From positions 1 to 5,299 of the forward strand of contig DEIB01000040.1 of NCBI GenBank assembly GCA_002352215.1: 5,299 nucleotides of DNA, written 5' to 3'. This document shows positions 1 through 5,299 of the stretch, piece by piece (the first letter of the stretch is position 1; each line of letters starts with the position of its first letter). Made by a program: the position numbers and the translations under genes. The notes beneath the pieces are model-generated. The model did no database searches. It worked only from the letters and a program-made list of their open reading frames with translations, and was not told the DNA's origin. Source of the stretch: Chthonomonas sp. UBA2785. GTDB lineage: Bacteria; Armatimonadota; Fimbriimonadia; Fimbriimonadales; Fimbriimonadaceae.

Positions 1-966
1 CGCAAATCGCCGCAGAAGGTGAGTGAGATCACCGGCATCGTTTCGCCCACCGGCGCGGAAACAAGCGGCCTCTTCATCGCCCTGCCGCTCACGCCGAAGC
101 AGATGACCAAGGACTTGCCGCTGGAGGAGGTCTACGGCCGCATCGTGCAGTGCGCCGAGATCGCCCACCAGGAAGGGGCAAAGATCATCGGTCTGGGGGC
201 CTTTACCAGCGTGGTGGGGGATGGCGGCATCACCGTCGCGCAGCGCAGCCCCATCGCCGTGACGACGGGCAACAGCTATACCGTTGCGACGGCCATTGAG
301 GGTGCCCTGGATGCTGCTCACCGGGTTGGAATTGACCTCGATTCGGCCACCTTGGCGGTGGTGGGGGCAACGGGCTCCATCGGCCAAACCTGCGCCCGCG
401 TGATGGCGCCGATGTTCGCCAAAACCCTTGTGATTGGCCGCGACCAGGAGCGAACAGAAACCCTGGCCCGCGAACTCCCGCGCGCCGAGGGCGGCACCGA
501 TTACACCGTGCTGAACCAAGCCGACGTAATCGTGACGGTGACCAGCAGTGAGGCGGCGGTGATTGAGCCTAAGCACCTCAAGCCGGGCTCGGTGGTGTGC
601 GATGTGGCGCGCCCGCGCGATGTCTCGGTGCGCGTGGCCAAGGAACGAACGGACGTGCTGGTGATTGAAGGCGGCGTGGTGGCGGTGCCGGGTGCGAATG
701 CCGATTTTGGCTTCAACTTCGGGTTCCCGCCCAAGACGGCGTACGCCTGCATGAGCGAGACCATCATGCTGGCGCTGGAAGGCCGCTACGAGAACTTCAC
801 GCTGGGCAAGGATGTGTCGGTGGCGCAAGTCGAGGAAACCCGACGCCTGGCGGATCGTCATGGATTCAAGCTAGCGGGCTACCGCAGCTTTGAACGAGAA
901 GTGAATCAGGAAACCATTGAGCGTGTCCGAGCTGCCCGATCCCCCCAACCTGTCGCCGGTCGCTGA
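1..966 (+). CDS. Long-chain acyl-ACP reductase (AAR)-like NAD(P)-dependent reductase, 5'-truncated by the window
   Basis: Homologue of cyanobacterial acyl-ACP reductase (COG5322 type), which reduces acyl-ACP to fatty aldehyde with NADPH. The frame is open to base 1, and residues before the GTG at 19 (SPQK, then VSEIT) match the family (Synechococcus PPQIVDEIT as I remember it). The GTG is therefore probably internal, with about 35 residues lying upstream of the window. Numbered from that GTG: GAFTSVV at 60-66, TTGNSYT at 82-88, Rossmann loop VVGATGSIG at 114-122, GRDQER at 140-145 (possible NADP phosphate contact), EGGVV at 217-221, and YACMSE at 242-247. C244 aligns with Cys294, the acylated nucleophile of the S. 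elongatus enzyme. A tail of roughly 28 residues follows the usual family end, and its last part overlaps the next gene. Family membership is confident; acyl-ACP as substrate is inferred. An uncharacterised dehydrogenase of the same family is the alternative. Confidence 0.85.
   Translation, partial: RKSPQKVSEITGIVSPTGAETSGLFIALPLTPKQMTKDLPLEEVYGRIVQCAEIAHQEGAKIIGLGAFTSVVGDGGITVAQRSPIAVTTGNSYTVATAIEGALDAAHRVGIDLDSATLAVVGATGSIGQTCARVMAPMFAKTLVIGRDQERTETLARELPRAEGGTDYTVLNQADVIVTVTSSEAAVIEPKHLKPGSVVCDVARPRDVSVRVAKERTDVLVIEGGVVAVPGANADFGFNFGFPPKTAYACMSETIMLALEGRYENFTLGKDVSVAQVEETRRLADRHGFKLAGYRSFEREVNQETIERVRAARSPQPVAGR
906..925 (+). promoter_or_regulatory. Start region of the MlaF-like gene inside the reductase gene
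   Basis: An AGGA at 908-911 lies 5 nt before TTG 917 and 11 nt before GTG 923, so it could serve either start. The whole site is inside the reductase coding sequence, which suggests translational coupling. The true start cannot be decided from sequence alone; the two options differ by two residues. Confidence 0.45.
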
Positions 967-1711
967 ACCCGCGATTCGGGTTACGGACCTGGGGCACCGC
1001 TTTGACCAGAAGTGGGTGCTGCGCGAGATCACGCTCGACATTGCCCCCGGCGAGATCGTCACGGTTTTGGGCGGTAGTGGTGGCGGCAAAACCACGTTCT
1101 TACGGTGCGTGGGTGGGCTGCTGAATCCCACCGAAGGCGACATCACGATCATGGGGGATTCCTTCCGTCGCAACCCCGATCGTCTGCGAAGCCACACCGG
1201 ATTTGTGTTCCAGTATTCGGCGCTGTTTGACAGCATGACGGTGGAAGAGAATGTGCTGTTTGGGATCCGCCGGCAGCGCAAGCTTCGGGATAAGGAGGGG
1301 AAGGAATTAGCCACCCAACTGCTGGCCGACGTGGGATTGCACGATGTGTTGCACCGCCTGCCGTCGGAGTTGAGCGGCGGGATGCGCAAGCGGGTGGGGC
1401 TGGCGCGGGCGCTGGCTATCGAGCCGCAGGTGCTGCTTTATGACGAGCCCACGAGCGGCCTGGACCCCGTGACGGCCTACACCATTGACCGGTTGATCAC
1501 CGAGACCCGCGACCGCACCGGGGCCACCAGCCTGGTGGTGACGCACGATGTGGGATCGGTGGCACGGTTTGCCGACCGGGTGCTGTTCTTTGCGCAGGGC
1601 GAGGTGGCGTTCTGGGGTTCGGCGAGCGAATTCCAGGTCAGCGAAGACCCGCAAGTGCGGGCGTTCTTAGAGCCGGGCCGCTATGTGCCGGTGCTGGAAT
1701 CCCAGGCGTAA
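917..1711 (+). CDS. MlaF/Ttg2A-type ABC transporter ATP-binding protein
   Basis: Cytoplasmic ATPase of an MCE/Mla-type lipid transporter, a family that moves phospholipids or other lipids between inner and outer membranes. Motifs, counted from TTG 917: Walker A 52-59 (GGSGGGKT), Q-loop Q99, signature LSGGM 152-156, Walker B with catalytic E177 (YDEPTSGLDP 175-184), H-loop H210. The LSGGMRKR signature, the PVTAYTID segment after Walker B and the DPQVRAFL C-terminus are typical of MlaF (COG1127) rather than amino-acid or metal importers. At 264 residues the length is normal for MlaF. The start is TTG 917 or GTG 923; no other ATG/GTG/TTG lies in frame before the ATPase core, so a 44-50 bp overlap with the reductase gene follows either way. 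No MlaE permease or MlaD substrate-binding gene follows, since the next gene is on the other strand. These partners must lie upstream of the window or elsewhere. Confidence 0.92.
   Translation: MSVSELPDPPNLSPVAEPAIRVTDLGHRFDQKWVLREITLDIAPGEIVTVLGGSGGGKTTFLRCVGGLLNPTEGDITIMGDSFRRNPDRLRSHTGFVFQYSALFDSMTVEENVLFGIRRQRKLRDKEGKELATQLLADVGLHDVLHRLPSELSGGMRKRVGLARALAIEPQVLLYDEPTSGLDPVTAYTIDRLITETRDRTGATSLVVTHDVGSVARFADRVLFFAQGEVAFWGSASEFQVSEDPQVRAFLEPGRYVPVLESQA
1681..1711. other. 31-bp tail-to-tail overlap of convergent genes
   Basis: The plus-strand ATPase stops at TAA 1709-1711. The minus-strand GNAT gene stops at TAG, read as CTA at 1681-1683 on the plus strand. The last ten or so codons of each gene are therefore complementary. 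No GC-rich stem followed by a T run is visible on either strand nearby. The only pairing seen is a weak 5-bp stem (1705-1709 with 1724-1728) without a T tract. The two transcripts probably overlap at their 3' ends. Confidence 0.75.
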
Positions 1712-2616
1712 GTCACGCGAATCACGCCAGTGTCGAGGGTGCCGGTTCCGGTGGACTGGGGCGGGTCCATGGCTTGGATTTGTTGGTGCACTCGCGCCAC
1801 CAAGTCAAGCGGCAGTTCTTCACTTGCATTGACGTGGATGACGACCTCGCCCGGCTGTGGTTTCGGAGGGTGTGCGGCAAACCCGAGGGCATCGGGTGCC
1901 CAGACTTGACCGGCGGGATTTGCGGCGCCGGGCGGCAAGACAAGGCGCGTACGCAAGGAAAGTCGGCCCCGCACCCGTTGCCACTCCAGTTGCTCAGGGA
2001 TCGCCCGCACCAGGGAGGCAAAGCAGGCGGGCTCCTTGAGAACCGTGGTCGGCTTCACATCGAGCAGATGGCAACCCAGGCGATCGTAAAACTTAAGATC
2101 CCGCTTGCCGGGCCGGACGAAAACCTGGATTGAGAACTCTTGGTGCCCCTGAGCGCGGGCGGCGGCAAAGAACTCCGCCATCAGCTTGTCGCCGAGGCGA
2201 CCATCCCGGGCTTCTGAGGCCAAATTGAAATGGAACGTGGGCAAATGCCCAGGCATCCGAGGGGCCTCGCGCCACGCCCGGAACCACAACCAGCGGACAA
2301 AGGCCAGGGAAGGGGGATGATGCGCGTACCTGCCAACCAAAGCCCGCCCTGTGACTTTGAAGAGGGTGGGCAAGACCCGGCTCAGCTTGGCAAACAACGA
2401 ACTGTGCCCCAAGTGGCCAACCAAGTAGCCGACGACCTCGCCATCTCGCTCCGCTACCCACGCCACGGGCTTTGGGGCGCGCAAGAAGGGGTTGAGCCAC
2501 AGGTCCGCGAAGGCCTCTTGATCGCAAAACAGCTGGTCGAGTTGGCCTTTGAGGCCCGTCTCGATACAGATGCGCCGCACCGCCGGTTCATCGGCGGGCT
2601 GGTACGGACGGATCAA
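1681..2616 (-). CDS. GNAT-family acetyltransferase-like protein with a C-terminal extension of unknown function
   Basis: Probable acetyl-CoA-dependent N-acyltransferase; substrate unknown. The GNAT fold covers about residues 1-195: MIRPYQPADE opening strand, WVAERDGEVVGYLVG at 53-67 (strands 2-3), FHFNLASEAR at 128-137 leading into the CoA-binding helix, and KFYDRLG at 175-181, the usual Y-x-x-x-G element. A longer-than-usual helical stretch (about 70-120) rich in Trp, Arg and Leu sits between strands 3 and 4. The CoA loop reads RDGRLG (137-142), with Arg where R/Q-x-x-G-x-G/A has its first Gly, so activity is not certain. Residues 196-311 match nothing I recognise; they include a Pro-rich stretch (249-255) and strand-like segments VVIHVNA and VIRVTYAW. 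Last gene of the minus-strand run. Its TTG start overlaps the preceding stop as TTGA, with GTGAGG 7 nt upstream as a reasonable ribosome site. Confidence 0.8.
   Translation of the reverse strand: MIRPYQPADEPAVRRICIETGLKGQLDQLFCDQEAFADLWLNPFLRAPKPVAWVAERDGEVVGYLVGHLGHSSLFAKLSRVLPTLFKVTGRALVGRYAHHPPSLAFVRWLWFRAWREAPRMPGHLPTFHFNLASEARDGRLGDKLMAEFFAAARAQGHQEFSIQVFVRPGKRDLKFYDRLGCHLLDVKPTTVLKEPACFASLVRAIPEQLEWQRVRGRLSLRTRLVLPPGAANPAGQVWAPDALGFAAHPPKPQPGEVVIHVNASEELPLDLVARVHQQIQAMDPPQSTGTGTLDTGVIRVTYAWDSSTGT
2613..2616 (-). promoter_or_regulatory. TTGA stop-start overlap joining the GT4 and GNAT genes
   Basis: On the minus strand the glycosyltransferase ends at TGA (2615-2613) and the GNAT gene begins at TTG (2616-2614), sharing TTGA. 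A GTGAGG sequence 7 nt before the TTG can act as a ribosome binding site. This layout is a non-ATG version of the common ATGA overlap and supports translational coupling in one mRNA. Confidence 0.65.
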
Positions 2617-3716
2617 TGTGCGGCCTCACGGTAAGCCTCCATCAGCTCACCAATCGCAGAATCCCAGCTGCGTGACTCGGCAAATTGGCGTGCGGCCCGG
2701 CTCATTTTGGCCCGCTGAGGCTCGTCGGCGATCAAAGCGGCAAGCTTGGCGTGCATCTCCTCGGCGCTGGCGCAGACCTCGGCGTTCACGCCCGCCTTAA
2801 CGAATTCGCTCGGCCCGGGGCCGGTGGCCACCAGGGGCACGGCCCCACTCGCCATAGCCTCGAGCACCACATTCCCGAAGGTGTCGGTCTGGCTGGGGAA
2901 CACCAGCAAGTCGCTGTTGGCGTAGGCGGCGGCGAGTTCATTGCCGTGCAGATAGCCCGCAAACTGCGCCTCGGGGAGTTGGCCCTCCAGCCACGCTCGG
3001 TCCGGTCCATCTCCTACAATCTGCACCTCGGCCCTTAGGTCGCGGAGCACGGTTGGCAACCACCCCACATTCTTCTCCCGCGCGATCCGCCCGATGTAGC
3101 TCACCACCGTTTCAGCAGTGGTGCGGGTGCGCCGGGAGGGCCGGAACCGCTCCGTATCAATCCCGCGCGTAAATATTCCGAGCCGATTGAGGAAGCCATG
3201 CGCCTTCAAATCATCCGCGACCCCCTGCGTAGGGCACTGCACCGCGTGGCAATCGCGATAGAACCACCGCATGTACCACCAAAAGAAGCGGTGCATGAGG
3301 CGGCGCGAGCCCGGGATGCTGCGCATGGCGCTGTAATCCGCCAGGTGCGTGTGGTAGGTACCGATTTGCGGGAGGCGGAACTGCTTGGCGAACGCCCGCC
3401 CAACCAGCCCGATGCTGCCTGGCGTGGCCAGGTGAACGAGCTGATAAGGCGCGCGGCGCATCTGTTCGGTGAACGTGCGGCGGATGCGAAAGTCGGGGAT
3501 GACTTCGAACCTTAGCCCCTCGTAGTAGCGCACCGCCAGGCGATTGTTGAACTGGAAGACCGTGGCTTCGCCTTCGGAGGTGGTCTTTGCCTCCTGGCCA
3601 TAGGTGTAGACATCCAAATGCACACCAAACTGGTGCGCCCGGCTCGCCACTTGGCGCAGAGTGCGAGCGGCCCCATTGATTTCGAAGTACGTATCGGTGA
3701 AGAGCGCCACCCGCAC
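2613..3716 (-). CDS. GT4-family glycosyltransferase (MgtA/SQD2/PimB-like)
   Basis: Probable retaining, nucleotide-sugar-dependent glycosyltransferase of family GT4 with a GT-B fold. It likely adds a sugar to a lipid or envelope glycan at the cytoplasmic face of the membrane. At 367 residues it is full length. The N-terminal acceptor domain starts MRVALFTDTYFEINGAARTL, the usual strand plus NG loop, and contains THLADYS at 123-129. A Trp/Tyr/Phe/Arg-rich patch at 142-153 could touch the membrane. The C-terminal donor domain has GIDTERFRP at 185-193, SYIGRIAREKN at 206-216, VGDGP at 234-238 and PSQTDTFGNVVLEAMASG at 274-291. The E-x7-E motif appears as D278-x7-E286, a variant I associate with the DTFG subgroup near mannosyl- and sulfoquinovosyl-transferases. 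The start is GTG, 6 bp after the phosphoesterase stop; ribosome site weak (GAGGA 13 nt away). Donor and acceptor cannot be read from the sequence. Confidence 0.9.
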   Translation of the reverse strand: MRVALFTDTYFEINGAARTLRQVASRAHQFGVHLDVYTYGQEAKTTSEGEATVFQFNNRLAVRYYEGLRFEVIPDFRIRRTFTEQMRRAPYQLVHLATPGSIGLVGRAFAKQFRLPQIGTYHTHLADYSAMRSIPGSRRLMHRFFWWYMRWFYRDCHAVQCPTQGVADDLKAHGFLNRLGIFTRGIDTERFRPSRRTRTTAETVVSYIGRIAREKNVGWLPTVLRDLRAEVQIVGDGPDRAWLEGQLPEAQFAGYLHGNELAAAYANSDLLVFPSQTDTFGNVVLEAMASGAVPLVATGPGPSEFVKAGVNAEVCASAEEMHAKLAALIADEPQRAKMSRAARQFAESRSWDSAIGELMEAYREAAH

Positions 3717-3722
3717 GGTTCT

Positions 3723-4487
3723 TTAGAGGTCCTCGGCGAAAACGCGGTTCCAGTGGACAAGTTCAAATTGCCCGTGTTCGTCCTCGATGATGGCGGAGGC
3801 GTGTTCCAGCCAATCACCGCAGTTCATATAAGCAAATCCGTCTTCTTCGACTTCGAGCGCCGGGGCGTGGATGTGGCCGCAAATCACTCCATCGCAGCCC
3901 AGGGACCGGCCGGTTTCGATGGCTTGTTGAATGAACGCATCCTTACGGCGCTGCACAACCCCAGAGAGGTTCTTGATCTTCTTGATGAGACTCTCGCCCT
4001 TGGCTCCCAGCTCGGCCAGATAATTGGCCTGCTTGCGGTCCAACTCGCAGGCGGCCGTGTAAACCCGGCTCTTCCATCCGTAAAACGGGTCGGCCTGAGT
4101 CAGTTCGTCGTCGAACTGGTCTCCGTGGATGACGAGGTACTTCTTGCCATCCAGCCCCGCATGCACGAAGGCTTTATCAATGGCGAGGGTGCCCTCGTGG
4201 ATGCCCACCGCATTCTGCAGATGCTCGTCGTGGTTACCGGGCGTGATGCGGATTTTGATGTCGGTTTCGGCGAGGGCCGTAATGGCGCGGAAGGCGTAGC
4301 TCTCATCCTGCTCCCAGGCTTCAGGATCGGAGCAGTGCACGGGGTCGACGATATCCCCGACGAGATAAAGCCACTCGCACTCGGTGCGTTTGAGGAATTC
4401 AACCAATTCGCTCGCGTGGGTTTTGCCCAGGCCCAGGTGGCAATCTGAGATGAAGATGCTGCGTACGCGCCGCTTGGTCCAGAGCAT
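3723..4487 (-). CDS. Calcineurin-like metallophosphoesterase, LpxH-related (COG2908-like)
   Basis: Dinuclear-metal phosphoesterase. All metal motifs are present: SDCHLG at 14-19 (D15, H17), GD at 44-45, GNHD at 84-87, HGD at 121-123 and GHIH at 204-207. The Lys/Arg-rich helical insert (about 150-195), DGVICGHIH and the closing MNCGDWLEH block (221-229) fit the LpxH-like group annotated as UDP-2,3-diacylglucosamine diphosphatase. True LpxH, which cleaves UDP-diacylglucosamine to lipid X in lipid A synthesis, usually has GNRD rather than GNHD, so the lipid A role is unproven. I recall members of this group sitting next to a GT4 glycosyltransferase in other bacteria, as here (6-bp gap). The ATG start lies 21 bp after the upstream stop and has no clear Shine-Dalgarno. 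The protein has no signal peptide or membrane segment and should be cytoplasmic or membrane-peripheral. Confidence 0.9.
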   Translation of the reverse strand: MLWTKRRVRSIFISDCHLGLGKTHASELVEFLKRTECEWLYLVGDIVDPVHCSDPEAWEQDESYAFRAITALAETDIKIRITPGNHDEHLQNAVGIHEGTLAIDKAFVHAGLDGKKYLVIHGDQFDDELTQADPFYGWKSRVYTAACELDRKQANYLAELGAKGESLIKKIKNLSGVVQRRKDAFIQQAIETGRSLGCDGVICGHIHAPALEVEEDGFAYMNCGDWLEHASAIIEDEHGQFELVHWNRVFAEDL

Positions 4488-4508
4488 GGGGTTGTAAGAG
4501 GTTCTACG

Positions 4509-5243
4509 CTACGCCGGGTTAAGAGGGAGTAAATAGCCCCACTCGGGGCTTTGGTCGGGGTCCGGGCAGATGCGCTCGCCGATGCGATGGGCGCCGAGTT
4601 TTTCGTAGAGTTGGTGAGCTTCTTGGAAGAGTTTGTCGCTCCAGATTTCGAGTGCGTGGCACTGGCGGTGACGCGCTTCGCTCATGATGCACTCGCACAG
4701 GTGGCGGGCGATGCCTTGGCGGCGGGCGGAGGCGAGGACGTACAGGCGAACCAGCTCGCCTTGAGTGCCGCCGATGCGGGTTTCTTGGTCTATTTGGACG
4801 AGGTGGCCGGGGTTGGGGAAGGGCAAGGGGTGGAGTTCGAGCCCGCCCACCCCCACGATGTGGCTGTCTTGTTCCGCCACCCAGAACCCATCGGGGTAGG
4901 AACCGGGAAGCTCGTTGAGGTCGTGAAAGTAGTCGCTGTTATCCCAAGTGAACCCGTAATCGGTGAAGACCTGCTCGACCACGCCGGCGGCCAGGGGGGC
5001 GTCTTCGGGTTCGCACGGACGGATCCGGATGGGGGTGAGCCAAGTGGTGTGGTGGTCGGAGGGGTTGAAGATGGCGCGGATGTGGTTCGCGTTGGCCCAG
5101 GTGGTGAGGGTTGCGGGGTCGGGGAGGTGACCTTCGGTGAGTGTGAGGACTCCGGGTTGGCGTTGGAAGAGGCTGTGGTCTTGCGGCTGGAGGATGGTCG
5201 AGGGGAAGTGCCAGGCGCCGCTGGGAGCTAAAGTGGGAGTCAT
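4509..5243 (-). CDS. GNAT-family N-acetyltransferase with a 70-residue N-terminal extension
   Basis: Probable acetyl-CoA-dependent acetyltransferase; substrate unknown. The GNAT domain covers residues 72-244: IRIRPCEPEDAP at 72-83, GFWVAEQDSHIVGVGGLELH at 119-138 (strands 2-3), GELVRLYVLASARRQGIA at 162-179 with an intact R-x-x-G-x-A CoA loop (R174, G177, A179), and HQLYEKLGAHRIGER at 210-224. The FHDLNELPGSY element at 106-116 is common in small-molecule GNATs. Residues 1-71 are extra. They end in a strand-helix-strand-like stretch (LPDPATLTTWANANHIRAIF, 40-59) faintly like the start of dual-specificity phosphatases, but no catalytic Cys loop follows. First gene of the minus-strand run; the next gene begins 21 bp downstream. 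The ATG start has no Shine-Dalgarno; the antisense frame over the gene is also long, as expected at this base composition. Confidence 0.88.
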   Translation of the reverse strand: MTPTLAPSGAWHFPSTILQPQDHSLFQRQPGVLTLTEGHLPDPATLTTWANANHIRAIFNPSDHHTTWLTPIRIRPCEPEDAPLAAGVVEQVFTDYGFTWDNSDYFHDLNELPGSYPDGFWVAEQDSHIVGVGGLELHPLPFPNPGHLVQIDQETRIGGTQGELVRLYVLASARRQGIARHLCECIMSEARHRQCHALEIWSDKLFQEAHQLYEKLGAHRIGERICPDPDQSPEWGYLLPLNPA

Positions 5244-5299
5244 GGGCGGGGTTTACCCGCTCGGGGTCCTAGAACGGGCTGGCATCTGGAAGCGGCGTG
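5244..5299 (-). other. Leader upstream of the four-gene minus-strand run; no promoter identified
   Basis: Only 56 bp upstream of the first minus-strand start are visible. I see no convincing -35/-10 pair and no Shine-Dalgarno. A short inverted repeat at 5246-5260 (5-bp GC stem, 5-nt loop) ends 2 nt before the ATG and would partly occlude the ribosome site if it folds, but it is too short to call a regulator. The promoter may lie beyond the window edge. Confidence 0.3.

Noticed and set aside
19..21. GTG as the true start of the reductase gene
   Set aside because: The frame is open to base 1, residues before the GTG align with the acyl-ACP reductase family, and no ribosome site precedes it in the right place, so the gene most likely begins upstream of the window.
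871..1389. Minus-strand open frame (172 codons) under the ABC ATPase
   Set aside because: The plus strand carries Walker A, Q-loop and signature motifs in this stretch. The antisense product is Ser/Arg-rich without family features.
1705..1728. Possible terminator between the convergent genes
   Set aside because: It is only a 5-bp stem with a 14-nt loop and no T run on either strand; too weak to call.
2093..2634. Overlapping open frames on both strands inside the first GNAT gene
   Set aside because: The GNAT frame shows recognisable domain motifs; the others give Arg/Pro/Gly-rich shadow peptides.
3618..4448. Long plus-strand open frame (276 codons)
   Set aside because: It lies antisense to the phosphoesterase, whose motifs are all intact. 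Its translation shows no recognisable family, and it has the mirror-frame composition expected at high GC.
4551..5231. Long plus-strand open frame (226 codons)
   Set aside because: It is antisense to the GNAT gene, rich in Gly, Val, Glu and Asp in the way of shadow frames, and has no recognisable motif.

Overview
The window is compact, GC-rich bacterial DNA holding six protein genes and almost no non-coding sequence. I found no RNA gene, CRISPR array, insertion sequence or phage gene. GTG and TTG starts are common and Shine-Dalgarno signals are weak. An MlaF-type lipid-transport ATPase and a LpxH-like phosphoesterase suggest a diderm (Gram-negative-type) bacterium. The acyl-ACP reductase homologue is a family best known from cyanobacteria, but nothing else here looks cyanobacterial. 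Armatimonadota (Fimbriimonas-like) is a weak guess only; the sequence does not fix the phylum.

Layout. Bases 1-1711 are on the plus strand. A 5'-truncated reductase (1-966), homologous to cyanobacterial long-chain acyl-ACP reductase, overlaps the start of an MlaF/Ttg2A-type ABC ATPase (917-1711). Bases 1681-5243 are on the minus strand and form a tight run, read from right to left: a GNAT acetyltransferase with an N-terminal extension (5243-4509), a calcineurin-like metallophosphoesterase (4487-3723), a GT4 glycosyltransferase (3716-2613) and a second GNAT-like protein with a long C-terminal extension (2616-1681). Gaps are 21 bp, 6 bp and a 4-bp TTGA overlap, so one transcript is likely. The two groups converge and overlap tail to tail by 31 bp, with no terminator visible between them.

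Working together. The plus-strand pair may link acyl-chain reduction to lipid trafficking, because both families handle lipids and the genes are translationally interlocked. The minus-strand set looks like a small envelope or glycolipid module: a phosphoesterase and a glycosyltransferase of types I recall as frequent neighbours, flanked by two acetyltransferases of unknown substrate. Both functional readings are inference. No obviously new system is visible; the points most worth checking are the reductase family member and its overlap with the transporter ATPase, and the two unassigned GNAT extensions.
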